Shown here: one piece after another, positions 53,857-62,520 of the stretch
Layout of the letters: every line of letters starts with the position of its first letter
How positions within the stretch are numbered: position 1 is the first letter of the stretch
From: Microbacterium gorillae
GTDB lineage: Bacteria > Actinomycetota > Actinomycetes > Actinomycetales > Microbacteriaceae
NCBI RefSeq assembly: GCF_000826185.2
Contig: NZ_LN648874.1
Span: 496,001 to 560,000 of the forward strand
Length of the DNA stretch: 64,000 nucleotides
Reading direction: 5' to 3'
Position numbers and translations under genes: made by a program
The notes under the pieces: model-generated
What the model saw: only the letters and a program-made list of their open reading frames with translations
Databases searched by the model: none
What the model was told of the DNA's origin: nothing

Positions 53857-54923
53857 GCTGGGACGTCGACCTCTGCATCGCGGCGCACGACGACGCGCGT
53901 CCGATTCGCCGAGCCGTCGAGTCCGTGCTCGATCACACGTCGGCGCGGGTGCGGGTGAGCGTCGTCGCCCACAACATCGACCCGGCGCGGATCGCGGCGA
54001 GCATCGGCGATCTCGCCGACCACCCCGCGGTGCGGGTGCTGTCCCTGCAGGACGGCATCCGCTCCCCTGCCGGACCCTTCAACGCCGGTCTGGACGCCGC
54101 GGAGGCGGAGTTCACGGCAGTGATGGGATCGGACGACTCCCTCGCCCCCGGCGCGATCGACGCCTGGCTCGCTCGCGCCCGCCGGGAAGACGCGGACGTC
54201 GTGATCGCGCGCCTGCGGCACGCTGCGGGCGGTTTCATCGCCACGCCGCCGGTCCGGCCGCTGCGCACCCGCAGCCTCGACCCGGTCCGCGACCGCCTCA
54301 GCTACCGGTCAGCACCGCTGGGGCTCGTGCGCCGGCGCCGCTTCGGCGACGTCCGATTCGCTGAAGGCGTCGCGGTCGGCGAAGACGTCTCCTACGTCAC
54401 GGCGCTGTGGTTCTCGGGCGCTCGGCTGTCCTACGCCCACGGCGATCCGGCCTACCTCGTGCACGACGACGCCGTCGAACGAACGACGCTGTCCACGCGG
54501 CCGGTGCGCGCCGAACTCGCGTTCATCACGCATCTGCTGGCATCCCCCACCGTCATCGCCCTGCCGGCGGCCGCGCGGACCGCGATCGCGGTGAAGCTCC
54601 TGCGCGTGCACGTCTTCGGTGTCATCGTGAACCGTCCCGACGCCGCGTGGTGGACCGTGGACGAGCGCGAGGCCCTGGCCGAGATCGCGAGCACCGTCCG
54701 TGGGACGGGAGACGTCGACGCGTCGCTCTCACGCAACGATCTGCGGCTGTGCGCCATCATCGCTGATCCCGCAACCGGCCCGAACGCCCTTTTCGACGCT
54801 TCCGCCGCCCGACGCCGCTTCGCCCACCCCGACAGCATCCGGACGGCGCGGCTGACCGACCTCCTCCGCCGCGACGCACCCCTGCGGTACGCGATCGCGA
54901 CCGTGGTGCAGACGCGCGGCTGA
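53853..54923 (+). CDS. GT2-like glycosyltransferase (paralogue of 59598-60692)
   Basis: This 356-residue enzyme begins DVDLCIAAHDDARPIRRAVE and has AGPFNAGLDAAEAEFTAVMG and GSDDSLAPGA, the metal-binding equivalent. SYRSAPLGLVRRRRFGDVRF and FAEGVAVGEDVSYVTAL follow. The protein at 59598-60692 shares AGPFN-x-GL, VMGSDD, YR-x-APLGL and the VGED signature. The GTG at 53853 overlaps the previous stop; the open frame upstream lies inside the GT4 gene. Likely it transfers to the same lipid-linked glycan as its paralogue. Confidence 0.83.
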   Translation: MSWDVDLCIAAHDDARPIRRAVESVLDHTSARVRVSVVAHNIDPARIAASIGDLADHPAVRVLSLQDGIRSPAGPFNAGLDAAEAEFTAVMGSDDSLAPGAIDAWLARARREDADVVIARLRHAAGGFIATPPVRPLRTRSLDPVRDRLSYRSAPLGLVRRRRFGDVRFAEGVAVGEDVSYVTALWFSGARLSYAHGDPAYLVHDDAVERTTLSTRPVRAELAFITHLLASPTVIALPAAARTAIAVKLLRVHVFGVIVNRPDAAWWTVDEREALAEIASTVRGTGDVDASLSRNDLRLCAIIADPATGPNALFDASAARRRFAHPDSIRTARLTDLLRRDAPLRYAIATVVQTRG

Positions 54924-54934
54924 CCCAGGCACGA

Positions 54935-54958
54935 GCGCCCGGCCGAGGCCGAGGGCGC
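54935..54958. terminator. Possible hairpin between convergent GT2 and wecB
   Basis: GCGCCC pairs with GGGCGC around a 12-base GC-rich loop in the 48-bp gap between the two stop codons. The stem is short and no U-tract follows. Confidence 0.4.
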
Positions 54959-54971
54959 CCGCGCGCACGAG

Positions 54972-56033
54972 TCACATCCCCGCGAGCACCTGGACGACGC
55001 GCTCGGCCGCGTGGCCGTCGCCGTACGGGGTTTCGGTGGTCTCCGCCGGCCGCGGGCGGGTGACTCCCGACGCGATCTCCGCAGCGGAGTTGGCCAGTAC
55101 GTTCCAGCCCAGCTGAACGGTCTCGACCCACTCGGTCTCGGTTCGGACGGTGGTGCAGGGCACCCGGAGCAGGAAAGCCTCCTTCTGCAGACCGCCGGAA
55201 TCGGTGACGATGCCGGCGCTGCCGAGGGCGGCGGCGAGAAGTTGCGGATAGGCCAGCGGCGCGTGGGCGATGAGGTTGCCGGTGGTGAGGTTCACGCCCT
55301 GTTCTTCGGCCTTCGCCACGACGCGCGGGTGTGCGAGCAGCACCACGGGCTTGTCCAGCGCGCTGAGCGCCTCGATGATCATCGACAGGCGCTCGGGGGA
55401 ATCGGTGTTCTCCGCGCGGTGGATGGTCGCGAGGTAGTACTGCCCCGCCGCGATGCCGAGTTCGGCCGTGATGGGCGACGGCGCATCGCCGAGCTCGTCC
55501 CGCACCCGGAAGAGCACGTCGGTCATCACATCACCGACCAGGGTGGTGCGCTCGCCGAGACCCTCGTGAGTGAGGTGGTCAACGGCGACCTGGGTGGGCG
55601 CCAGCAGCAGGTCGGCGGCGTGGTCGGTGAGGACGCGGTTGTGCTCCTCAGGCATCCGACGGTTGAAGCTGCGCAGTCCTGCCTCGAGGTGCGCGACCGG
55701 GATGTGCAGCTTCACGGCGCTGAGCGCGGCGGCCACGGTGGAGTTGGTGTCGCCGTAGACGAGCACCCAGTCCGGGGCGTGCTCGGTGAACACCGCGTCC
55801 AGGGCCGCCAGCATGGCCCCGGTCTGCACGCCGTGGGACCCGCTGCCGACGCCCAGGTGAACGTCGGGAGCGGAGATGCCGAGGTCCTCGAAGAAGACGT
55901 CGGAGAGCATGGGGTCGTAGTGCTGACCGGTGTGAACGATGATGTGCTCGACGCCGGCGGCGCGGGCCGCATGATCGATGGGGGCGAGCTTGACGAACTG
56001 GGGTCGGGCCCCCACGACGCTGATGATCTTCAC
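54972..56033 (-). CDS. wecB: UDP-N-acetylglucosamine 2-epimerase (non-hydrolysing)
   Basis: This 353-residue cytosolic enzyme converts UDP-GlcNAc to UDP-ManNAc. The family motifs are VVGARPQFVKLAPIDHAARA, VHTGQHYDPMLSDVFFEDLG, VLVYGDTNSTVAAALSAVKL, HLEAGLRSFNRRMPEEHNRV, and TDSGGLQKEAFLLRVPCTTV. The start is ATG 56033. With the nucleotide-sugar dehydrogenase at 48200 it could supply UDP-ManNAcA for an anionic glycan. It is the last gene on the minus strand of the glycosyltransferase run. Confidence 0.95.
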   Translation of the reverse strand: MKIISVVGARPQFVKLAPIDHAARAAGVEHIIVHTGQHYDPMLSDVFFEDLGISAPDVHLGVGSGSHGVQTGAMLAALDAVFTEHAPDWVLVYGDTNSTVAAALSAVKLHIPVAHLEAGLRSFNRRMPEEHNRVLTDHAADLLLAPTQVAVDHLTHEGLGERTTLVGDVMTDVLFRVRDELGDAPSPITAELGIAAGQYYLATIHRAENTDSPERLSMIIEALSALDKPVVLLAHPRVVAKAEEQGVNLTTGNLIAHAPLAYPQLLAAALGSAGIVTDSGGLQKEAFLLRVPCTTVRTETEWVETVQLGWNVLANSAAEIASGVTRPRPAETTETPYGDGHAAERVVQVLAGM

Positions 56034-56074
56034 CCATCGAGTCTAGGCGGTCACCGTCTCGCCGCCCTCCGCCG

Positions 56075-57211
56075 TCAGGCGCGGGCGGCGAGGGCGTCCA
56101 CGGCCTTCTTCCAGACCAGTACCTGACTCTCGCTGGAGAGTTCGCGGGCGTGCGCGTGGGAGGCCTGCTTCGCCGCGTCCACCGTCTGCGGGGTCAGCGC
56201 ATCGATGGTGCGGGTGAGCGCGGCCGCGGTGAAATCGTCCGTCACCAGTCCGATGCCGTGCCCGCGGACGTACTCGGCCATCTCGGGTGAGGGCCCCACG
56301 ATCACACCGAGCCGGGCCTGGACGTAGTCGAAGATCTTGTTCGGCAACGCCCATCGATTGTTGAAGTTCACCGGCGGCAGGATGTGCACTCCCACGTCAA
56401 AGCCGCGCAACGTCCCGGCGAGCGCGGCGTACGGCACCGGGTCGTGCAGGGTGACGCGGCCCGCCGTGGACGCAGCCTGCGCACGCAGCTCGTCAAGATA
56501 GGCGGGATCGTTCGGAGTGAGATACAGGTCCAGGGTCGCGTCCCGCGAGGCCAGCGTGGCCTCGATGAGCATGTCGAGGTGACGGTTCCGCAGGGCTGCG
56601 CCGGAGTGCACGAGGCGCACCGGCGTGTGCGCGGGTGTCGGCTCGGCCGTGACGTACGGCGCCGCATTCGTGACGAGCTGCGGGGTGAATCCGAACTTCC
56701 GGGCGTACTCGCGAGCGAGCCCGTTACTCACCGTCGTCCAGGAATCGGCTTTCGCCACCTGTGTCCGGCACATCCACTCGTAGAACGGCTTCACGAACAG
56801 CCGGAACCGCAGTAGTTCCTCGTGCTGGCGCGGCGAGTACTCGTGCAGGTCCGCGTGCAGACCGCCACGCGCGGTCACCGTCTGCGCGACGCCGACCGCA
56901 TCCACGTCGTTGGCGATGACGACGTCGAAGGATCGTCCGGTGAGGGCCGTCCGCGCTGCCGCCACCGCGGCGTTGCCGCGATACGCGCGACGGTACTGCC
57001 GAGCCATGACCAGCGGACGCGGGTAGCGCCAGATGGCGAGTTCGTCGGGGATCCGGATGTGCTCCACCGTGCCGTCGGGCTGCTCCCCGTGCCCGCAGGT
57101 GGTGATGTCGTAGTCGTCGCGGAACACCGCGATCTGCTTGAGCAGCCGCGCATCGGAGACGATCGGCGAGAACGAGACGATCAGCAGGGACGGGCGGACG
57201 GACTCGGTCAT
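56075..57211 (-). CDS. GT4-like glycosyltransferase (paralogue of 58462-59601)
   Basis: This 378-residue GT-B protein starts SLLIVSFSPIVSDARLLKQI and carries DYDITTCGHGEQPDG, FDVVIANDVDAVGV, HADLHEYSPRQHEE and LVTNAAPY. The C-terminal donor domain has NFNNRWALPNKIFDYVQARL and GPSPEMAEYV. The neighbour at 58462-59601 shares the same blocks throughout, so the pair arose by duplication. The start ATG 57211 overlaps the next gene's stop by 4 bp. The donor is unknown. Confidence 0.85.
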   Translation of the reverse strand: MTESVRPSLLIVSFSPIVSDARLLKQIAVFRDDYDITTCGHGEQPDGTVEHIRIPDELAIWRYPRPLVMARQYRRAYRGNAAVAAARTALTGRSFDVVIANDVDAVGVAQTVTARGGLHADLHEYSPRQHEELLRFRLFVKPFYEWMCRTQVAKADSWTTVSNGLAREYARKFGFTPQLVTNAAPYVTAEPTPAHTPVRLVHSGAALRNRHLDMLIEATLASRDATLDLYLTPNDPAYLDELRAQAASTAGRVTLHDPVPYAALAGTLRGFDVGVHILPPVNFNNRWALPNKIFDYVQARLGVIVGPSPEMAEYVRGHGIGLVTDDFTAAALTRTIDALTPQTVDAAKQASHAHARELSSESQVLVWKKAVDALAARA

Positions 57212-58449
57212 GATTTCGCCTTCTTCGGCAGCAGGTCGTGGACGATCGTCGCGGCGATCTGGCCGGTGCGTGCGACGTCATATTCGCGCTGCCACAGCTC
57301 ACGAGGGTGATAGGCGTCCGGATTCGTCAGCACTCGTCCGATCACCTGGGCGAAGGTCGTCGCAGAGGCATCTGCGGCGACGAGCTCGCCGGACCCCAGC
57401 TCGACTCCGACGATCTCGGGGGTGCCACCGACGGCCGTGGCGACGACGGGAATGTCGTAGGCGATCGCCTCCATGATGCTCACCGGGATGCCCTCGGATG
57501 TGCTTGCGTTGACGAACGCGTCCACGCGCGTGGACGCGTAGAACGCTGCGATGTCGGCGTTCGGTGTCTGTCCGCGCAGGTCCACCGTGAGGCCGACGGG
57601 CAGGTCAGTGGCGGACGCGGCGAGCTCGGCGGCAAGCGGACCAGAACCGAAGTGCACCCATCGGACAGGGTGATCGGCGTCGAGGTCCGGCAAGGCGCGC
57701 AGCGCATCAAGGATCAGATCCACGCGTTTGATCGGCGTGATCGCCGAGCACGAGACGACCACGCGTTCGGTGCTGGGAACCGGTCGGTTCAGCTCGACGG
57801 GGCCGGGCACGCCCAGCCTGCTCACCACGGTCTTGGCGTCGAGCTTTCGATCGCGATAGTTCTGCGTCAGGGAGCGCGCCCCGTCATCCGAGATCGCCAT
57901 CACCCGGTCGGCGCGAGCGAAGAGCTGGCGGCGGAACGGCAGGTAGCCGCCCGGCGCGCGGTCTTCGTACAGGTCATAACGGTGCAAACGGACCGCCCGC
58001 CCCCGCACTCCCGTCAGCCAGGCGAGCCCCAGGCCGCCGCCCATGCCCCAGAAGGCATACGCCACCGTGTCCCGGTCACCCGCGATCGCAGCGCGCACGG
58101 CGGGTCGGCGTGCCTGCGTGATGCCGACCCGCGCACCCATCAGGAACAACCGCACGTGCGACAGCAGGCGCCCGGCGATCAACTCGCGCCACGCAGCCTG
58201 CGCGAGCAGGCCGAGCATCCGCGGATGCAGGGGCGCGAACAGGGAGTCGTCGGCAGAACGCTCGAACAGATTGCCGCCGAGGGTGACGTTCGCGGGCATC
58301 GGAACGCGCCCCGCCGACGTGTCCCGAGCGTGGCAGAACACGACGACGTCATCGAAGCGCGCAGCCAGAGCGTCGATCTCCTTGTCGACGAACACCACGT
58401 CGCCGGTGGCGTATGGGTAGTCGTTCGTGAACAGCACCAGCCGCGTCAT
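57208..58449 (-). CDS. GT4 family glycosyltransferase
   Basis: This 413-residue GT-B protein starts LVLFTNDYPYATGDVVFVDK and ends with EGIPVSIMEAIAYDIPVVAT, the EX7E-type donor motif. Between are AISDDGARSLTQNYRDRKLD and WVHFGSGPLAAELAASATDL, typical of GT4. It lies between the two GT-B paralogues in one transcription unit, with a 4-bp overlap downstream and 12 bp upstream. The ATG start is 58449. Confidence 0.88.
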   Translation of the reverse strand: MTRLVLFTNDYPYATGDVVFVDKEIDALAARFDDVVVFCHARDTSAGRVPMPANVTLGGNLFERSADDSLFAPLHPRMLGLLAQAAWRELIAGRLLSHVRLFLMGARVGITQARRPAVRAAIAGDRDTVAYAFWGMGGGLGLAWLTGVRGRAVRLHRYDLYEDRAPGGYLPFRRQLFARADRVMAISDDGARSLTQNYRDRKLDAKTVVSRLGVPGPVELNRPVPSTERVVVSCSAITPIKRVDLILDALRALPDLDADHPVRWVHFGSGPLAAELAASATDLPVGLTVDLRGQTPNADIAAFYASTRVDAFVNASTSEGIPVSIMEAIAYDIPVVATAVGGTPEIVGVELGSGELVAADASATTFAQVIGRVLTNPDAYHPRELWQREYDVARTGQIAATIVHDLLPKKAKS

Positions 58450-58461
58450 GGTCCTCCCCGG

Positions 58462-59601
58462 TCAGCGCCGACCGCGACGAGCCATCAGCGTGTCGATGAC
58501 GCCCGCCCAGACGTCCACCTGACGCTCGCCGGCGAGCTCCTGCGCATGCGCGTCGGAGTTCGCCTTGAACCGCGTCACGCTCGCCGGAGTGAGCCGTTCG
58601 ATCGCCGCAGTCGTCGCTTCGAGGGTGAAGTCGTCGGCGACCTCGCCGATGCCGTAGTTGTCGGTGTAGTAGACCATCTCTTCGGACGGACCGATCACGA
58701 CACCGAGACGCGCCTGCACGTAGTCGAAGAGCTTGTTCGGCAGTGCGAGCTTGTTGTTGAAGTTGATCGGCGGCAGCACGTGGATGCCGATGTCGTAGCC
58801 GCGCAGTGTCTCGGCCAGCTCGGCGTAAGGCACTGGATCGTGCACGGTGACGCGCTTCGAGGTGGCCGCGAAGTCCTTGAGCTCCTGCAGATAGGGCGGG
58901 TCGTTCGCGGTGAGGTAGAAGTCGAGCGTGACATCGTTCGAGGCCGCCTCCACCGCTTCGGCCATCACGTGCAGCTGGCGATTGCGCAGGCACGCTCCGC
59001 TGTGCACGAGTCGGATCGTCTCGCCCACGGGCGAGGGCACGCCCTCCTGGTACGGCGCGGCGTTGGTTACGAGTTCGGCGTGGAAGCCGAACAGTCGCTC
59101 GTACTCGTCGACGATGCCGCGGCTCACGGTGGTCCACGCGTTGGCCTTGGTGACGTAGCGACGGACGACCCATTCGAACCAGGGCGTGATCCGCTGGTGC
59201 CACAGCGCGTGGTCGTCGTGCAGGCGGGGGCTGTACTCGTGCAGGTCGGCCAGGACGCCGTGTCGGGGGCGCAGCTTCACGGCGACGGGCACAGCCTCGA
59301 CGTCGTTGGCGATCGCCACGTCGAAGGTGCGCCCCTTCAGCGCCTCGCGCGACCACGCGACCGCCGAGAGCCGCCAGTAAGCCGGACGGTAGCGCTTGAG
59401 GGTGATGAGCGAACCGTTCAGGTCGTTGTACTTGGCCGACTCCGGGATCTCGATGTGCTCCACGACACCGTCCGGGGCAGGACCGTAACCGCACGTGGTC
59501 ACGTCGTAGTCGCGGGTGAACCGGACGACCTGCTTCAGCACCCGCGCGTCGCGGGCGATCGGCGAGTACGACAGGATCAGCATCGTGGGACGTGTCGTCA
59601 T
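58462..59601 (-). CDS. GT4-like glycosyltransferase (paralogue of 56075-57211)
   Basis: This 379-residue GT-B protein starts MLILSYSPIARDARVLKQVV. Blocks DYDVTTCGYG, FDVAIANDVEAVPVAV, ADLHEYSPRLHDDH, LVTNAAPY, VHDPVPYAELAETLRG and NFNNKLALPNKLFDYVQARL match its paralogue in order. The EX7E motif is not of the classical form in either copy, so the fold is recognised mainly by overall pattern. The ATG at 59601 overlaps the upstream gene's stop by 4 bp. Confidence 0.85.
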   Translation of the reverse strand: MTTRPTMLILSYSPIARDARVLKQVVRFTRDYDVTTCGYGPAPDGVVEHIEIPESAKYNDLNGSLITLKRYRPAYWRLSAVAWSREALKGRTFDVAIANDVEAVPVAVKLRPRHGVLADLHEYSPRLHDDHALWHQRITPWFEWVVRRYVTKANAWTTVSRGIVDEYERLFGFHAELVTNAAPYQEGVPSPVGETIRLVHSGACLRNRQLHVMAEAVEAASNDVTLDFYLTANDPPYLQELKDFAATSKRVTVHDPVPYAELAETLRGYDIGIHVLPPINFNNKLALPNKLFDYVQARLGVVIGPSEEMVYYTDNYGIGEVADDFTLEATTAAIERLTPASVTRFKANSDAHAQELAGERQVDVWAGVIDTLMARRGRR

Positions 59602-60692
59602 GACCGGGACTTCCGCTCTCTTTTCAGGACGTACAGGATGAATCGCCGCAGCGTCGACTCGCGTGACATCGCGAAGATCGGGTTCGGAGTGAGCCAGCGC
59701 TGCAGCCGGCCGGCACTCGCCGCGCGGGCCGACTCACGGACCAGCCGGCTGACGGTGGGTTCCGTGAGCAGGGCGTCCAGGACGCGACGGTCCTGGATAT
59801 TGAAGGGACGCAGCACGCCAGGGGCCAACGCGATGAGACTGCGCAGCAGCCCCGCGACATGGGCGACCTCGGCATCCCCGATCCACGTGCCCGCGGCGGA
59901 GCGCGCACGCGCCTTGCCGATGACGCTGACCCGCACCAGCTTGATCGCGAGGCTCCGTCGCCACCGGCTGGGGAGCGCCCGGACAGCGGGAGAAGACACC
60001 AGTCGAACAACGGCGGCGAGATCGTCCTCGAGGCTCATCGTCGCTTCGGTCGTCCGCTCGCGCGCGTCGGTGCCGATGACGTAGCAGGGCAGGCCCTCAA
60101 GCAGGTCGATGCGCCGCCCCTCGGTGAACAGCCGAACGGTGAACTCGAAGTCCTCGCCGACCCGCACGCCCTCCGTCATCCGCAGGTCGAGCTCACGCAT
60201 GGTGGCGGTGCGGATGAGTCCTAGTGGCGCGGTGCGATAGAAGAGCCGGTCGCGCTCGGCGTCCAGGTCATGGTGGCGGCCGAGCCGGACGAGCGGGTTC
60301 GGCATCACGGCCTGGCCCTGGATGCGGATGCGGGCGATGGCCATGTCCGGCCTGCGCTCTCGCACGGCCTCAGCCCAGGCCGCGACGGCGCCGGGCTCGA
60401 GGAAATCATCCGATCCCATCACCGCGCAGTAGTCGGTCTCGACGAGCGAGAGGCCGTGGTTGAAGGGACCGGCGGCGCTGCGGGCTCCGTCCGCGAACGG
60501 CACCACGCGCCAGTCACCCGCGATCCCCGCGAGTCGCTGGTCGAACGTCGTGGCGTCCAGCCCGTGGGCGATGACGGTCACTCGTGCCAGACTCCGAGCC
60601 GTGTCGTCGGCGAGCACCGAGCGGACGGCGCGTTCTATCGGACGGCTCGGATCATGACAGGCGATGACCACATCGATGAGCGGGTCGCTCAT
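59598..60692 (-). CDS. GT2-like glycosyltransferase (paralogue of 53853-54923)
   Basis: This 364-residue enzyme starts PLIDVVIACHDPSRPIERAV and has AGPFNHGLSLVETDYCAVMG, GSDDFLEPGAVAAW and YRTAPLGLIRTATM, then EGVRVGEDFEFTVRL. It shares this layout with the plus-strand gene at 53853. The C-terminal ~120 residues are basic and probably membrane-associated. It overlaps the ABC flippase stop by 4 bp and is translated with it. Confidence 0.84.
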   Translation of the reverse strand: MSDPLIDVVIACHDPSRPIERAVRSVLADDTARSLARVTVIAHGLDATTFDQRLAGIAGDWRVVPFADGARSAAGPFNHGLSLVETDYCAVMGSDDFLEPGAVAAWAEAVRERRPDMAIARIRIQGQAVMPNPLVRLGRHHDLDAERDRLFYRTAPLGLIRTATMRELDLRMTEGVRVGEDFEFTVRLFTEGRRIDLLEGLPCYVIGTDARERTTEATMSLEDDLAAVVRLVSSPAVRALPSRWRRSLAIKLVRVSVIGKARARSAAGTWIGDAEVAHVAGLLRSLIALAPGVLRPFNIQDRRVLDALLTEPTVSRLVRESARAASAGRLQRWLTPNPIFAMSRESTLRRFILYVLKRERKSRS

Positions 60693-62473
60693 GCCAGCCC
60701 GGCCAGGTGGGCCTGCTCCGCGAAGTTCGGCACCTCGGCGACGAGTTCTTCGAACGTGCCCCGGGCGGCGATCGTGCCGTCCTGCATGAAGCAGATGAGG
60801 TCGCTGTCCTTGATCGTGGACAGACGGTGGGCGACCGAGACGATGGTGACTTCGCCCTTGAGACCGCGGATCGCCGCGGTGACGAGCGATTCCGTCTTGG
60901 TGTCCAGAGCGCTGGTGGCCTCGTCCATGACGAGGATCAACGGGTCGCCGTAGAGCGCGCGGGCGATGCCGAGGCGCTGGCGCTGGCCGCCGGAGAGCGC
61001 CAGTCCGCGCTCACCGATGCGTCCGCGCATGCCGCCCTCGCGGGAGTCCACGACGTCCCACAGCTGCGCGCGCTCCAGCGCGGAGCGCACCTGGTCGAAA
61101 TCGATGTCCTCGTCGTCCCACGCCAACGCGACGTTCTGGGCGATCGTGCCGTCGAAGAGGGAGACATCCTGCGGAACATAGCCCACCCGCGACCGCCAGT
61201 CGGCGAGCACGTCGACGAGGTCCTGATCGCCGAGCTTCATCGTGCCCTCTTGGGGCACCAGGAGGCCGAGCAGCACATCGACCAGCGTCGACTTGCCGGC
61301 GCCGGACGTACCCACCAAGGCCAGAGACGACCCGATCGGAACATCGAGGTCGATTCCGTGCACGGCGGGAGTGTCCTCGTGGCCCGGGTAGCCGAACGAC
61401 ACCCCGCTCAGGCGCAGCGCGTCCGGGGTGCCGTCGATGGGCGCGCGGCCGAGCTTCTCCGCGTTGGCGATGTGGATCTGCGACGCCTTGATGTCGAAGA
61501 TGACGCCCTGCACGTGCGGCACGTTGGCCGTCGTGGTGGTGATGATCGACTGGAAACCGGTCAGGGATGGGATCAGACGGAACCCGGCGACGGCGAACAG
61601 GGCGATCGCCGCGATGGCGTTGTTCACGCCCCCGGCGACGTATCCGATGGCACCGACGAGCACGAACCCACCGACGAGCGCCGAGTTCATCACGAACACC
61701 GGCAGCGAGCCGAGGAAGCTCATGTTCGCGCGGGCCTTCGTGGAGAAGGAGCGGTTGTACTGCACGATCTCGGCGACCTCGCCCGCCTTGTTGCGCAGCG
61801 TGATCTCCTTCAGCGCCTGCACCATCTCGGTCATCAGCGCGGCGACCTTGAGCGAGTAATCGCGCGAGACGCGTCCGGCCTGCACCGCACGCTTGGAGAC
61901 CACCCGGTACAGGATGAACATGATCAGACCGAGATAGAGGACGGTGATGAGGGCCGTCAGCGGCTGCACCACGATCAGCACGACGAGGATCAGCACGAAG
62001 CTGACCACCAGAGCGGGCAACTGGATGATCGGCAGCAGGAAACCGGCCGTGGTGTTGGCGATGCCGACGTCCGCGATGCGGACGATCTGCGCGGTGTTGC
62101 GCGCCAGCCGGTGCGTCCACGGGGCCTTGATGTAACTGTCGAAGAGGAAACGACCGATCTCGAGTTCGAACGCGGCGAAGCGTCGCGTTGCGAACCACTG
62201 CTGCCCGAGGGCCAGCACCGACTTCAGCAGGATGAGACCGGCGACACCGGCGAACACCCAGAGGAACGAGTCCTGCCCGATCGTGCCGATGATCGGCAGA
62301 TGGATCTCCGTGCCGCTGAGCATCGGAGCCAGAGTCACGGCCAGCAGGCCCACGGCCGCGATGTCGAGCACCGCGAGCAGGCTCGAGACGACGGCGTACC
62401 GGGTGAGGTAGGACCGCGCATCGCCCGGGAGCCAGGGCAGCAACTCTCGGAAGGTTCGAAAGACGAGCTTCAC
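60689..62473 (-). CDS. ABC transporter fused permease/ATPase (PglK/lipid flippase-like)
   Basis: This 594-residue half-transporter has six TM helices (about 20-310) and a C-terminal ATPase. Walker A is GTSGAGKSTLVDVLLG near residue 389, the signature is LSGGQRQRLGIARALYGD near 497, and Walker B is LILVMDEATSALD near 517. Fused-permease ABC proteins of this type flip polyprenyl-linked oligosaccharides in glycan loci (PglK, in N-glycosylation). Beside GT genes that role is likely, but a drug or lipid exporter is possible. The ATG start is 62473. Confidence 0.87.
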   Translation of the reverse strand: MKLVFRTFRELLPWLPGDARSYLTRYAVVSSLLAVLDIAAVGLLAVTLAPMLSGTEIHLPIIGTIGQDSFLWVFAGVAGLILLKSVLALGQQWFATRRFAAFELEIGRFLFDSYIKAPWTHRLARNTAQIVRIADVGIANTTAGFLLPIIQLPALVVSFVLILVVLIVVQPLTALITVLYLGLIMFILYRVVSKRAVQAGRVSRDYSLKVAALMTEMVQALKEITLRNKAGEVAEIVQYNRSFSTKARANMSFLGSLPVFVMNSALVGGFVLVGAIGYVAGGVNNAIAAIALFAVAGFRLIPSLTGFQSIITTTTANVPHVQGVIFDIKASQIHIANAEKLGRAPIDGTPDALRLSGVSFGYPGHEDTPAVHGIDLDVPIGSSLALVGTSGAGKSTLVDVLLGLLVPQEGTMKLGDQDLVDVLADWRSRVGYVPQDVSLFDGTIAQNVALAWDDEDIDFDQVRSALERAQLWDVVDSREGGMRGRIGERGLALSGGQRQRLGIARALYGDPLILVMDEATSALDTKTESLVTAAIRGLKGEVTIVSVAHRLSTIKDSDLICFMQDGTIAARGTFEELVAEVPNFAEQAHLAGLA

Positions 62474-62520
62474 GAGAGAACCGGCGAGGTCAGGGCGGAG
62501 ACGGGCATCCGGTTATTCTC

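Noticed and set aside
57238..60084. 948-residue plus-strand open frame
   Set aside because: It is antisense to three recognisable glycosyltransferases.
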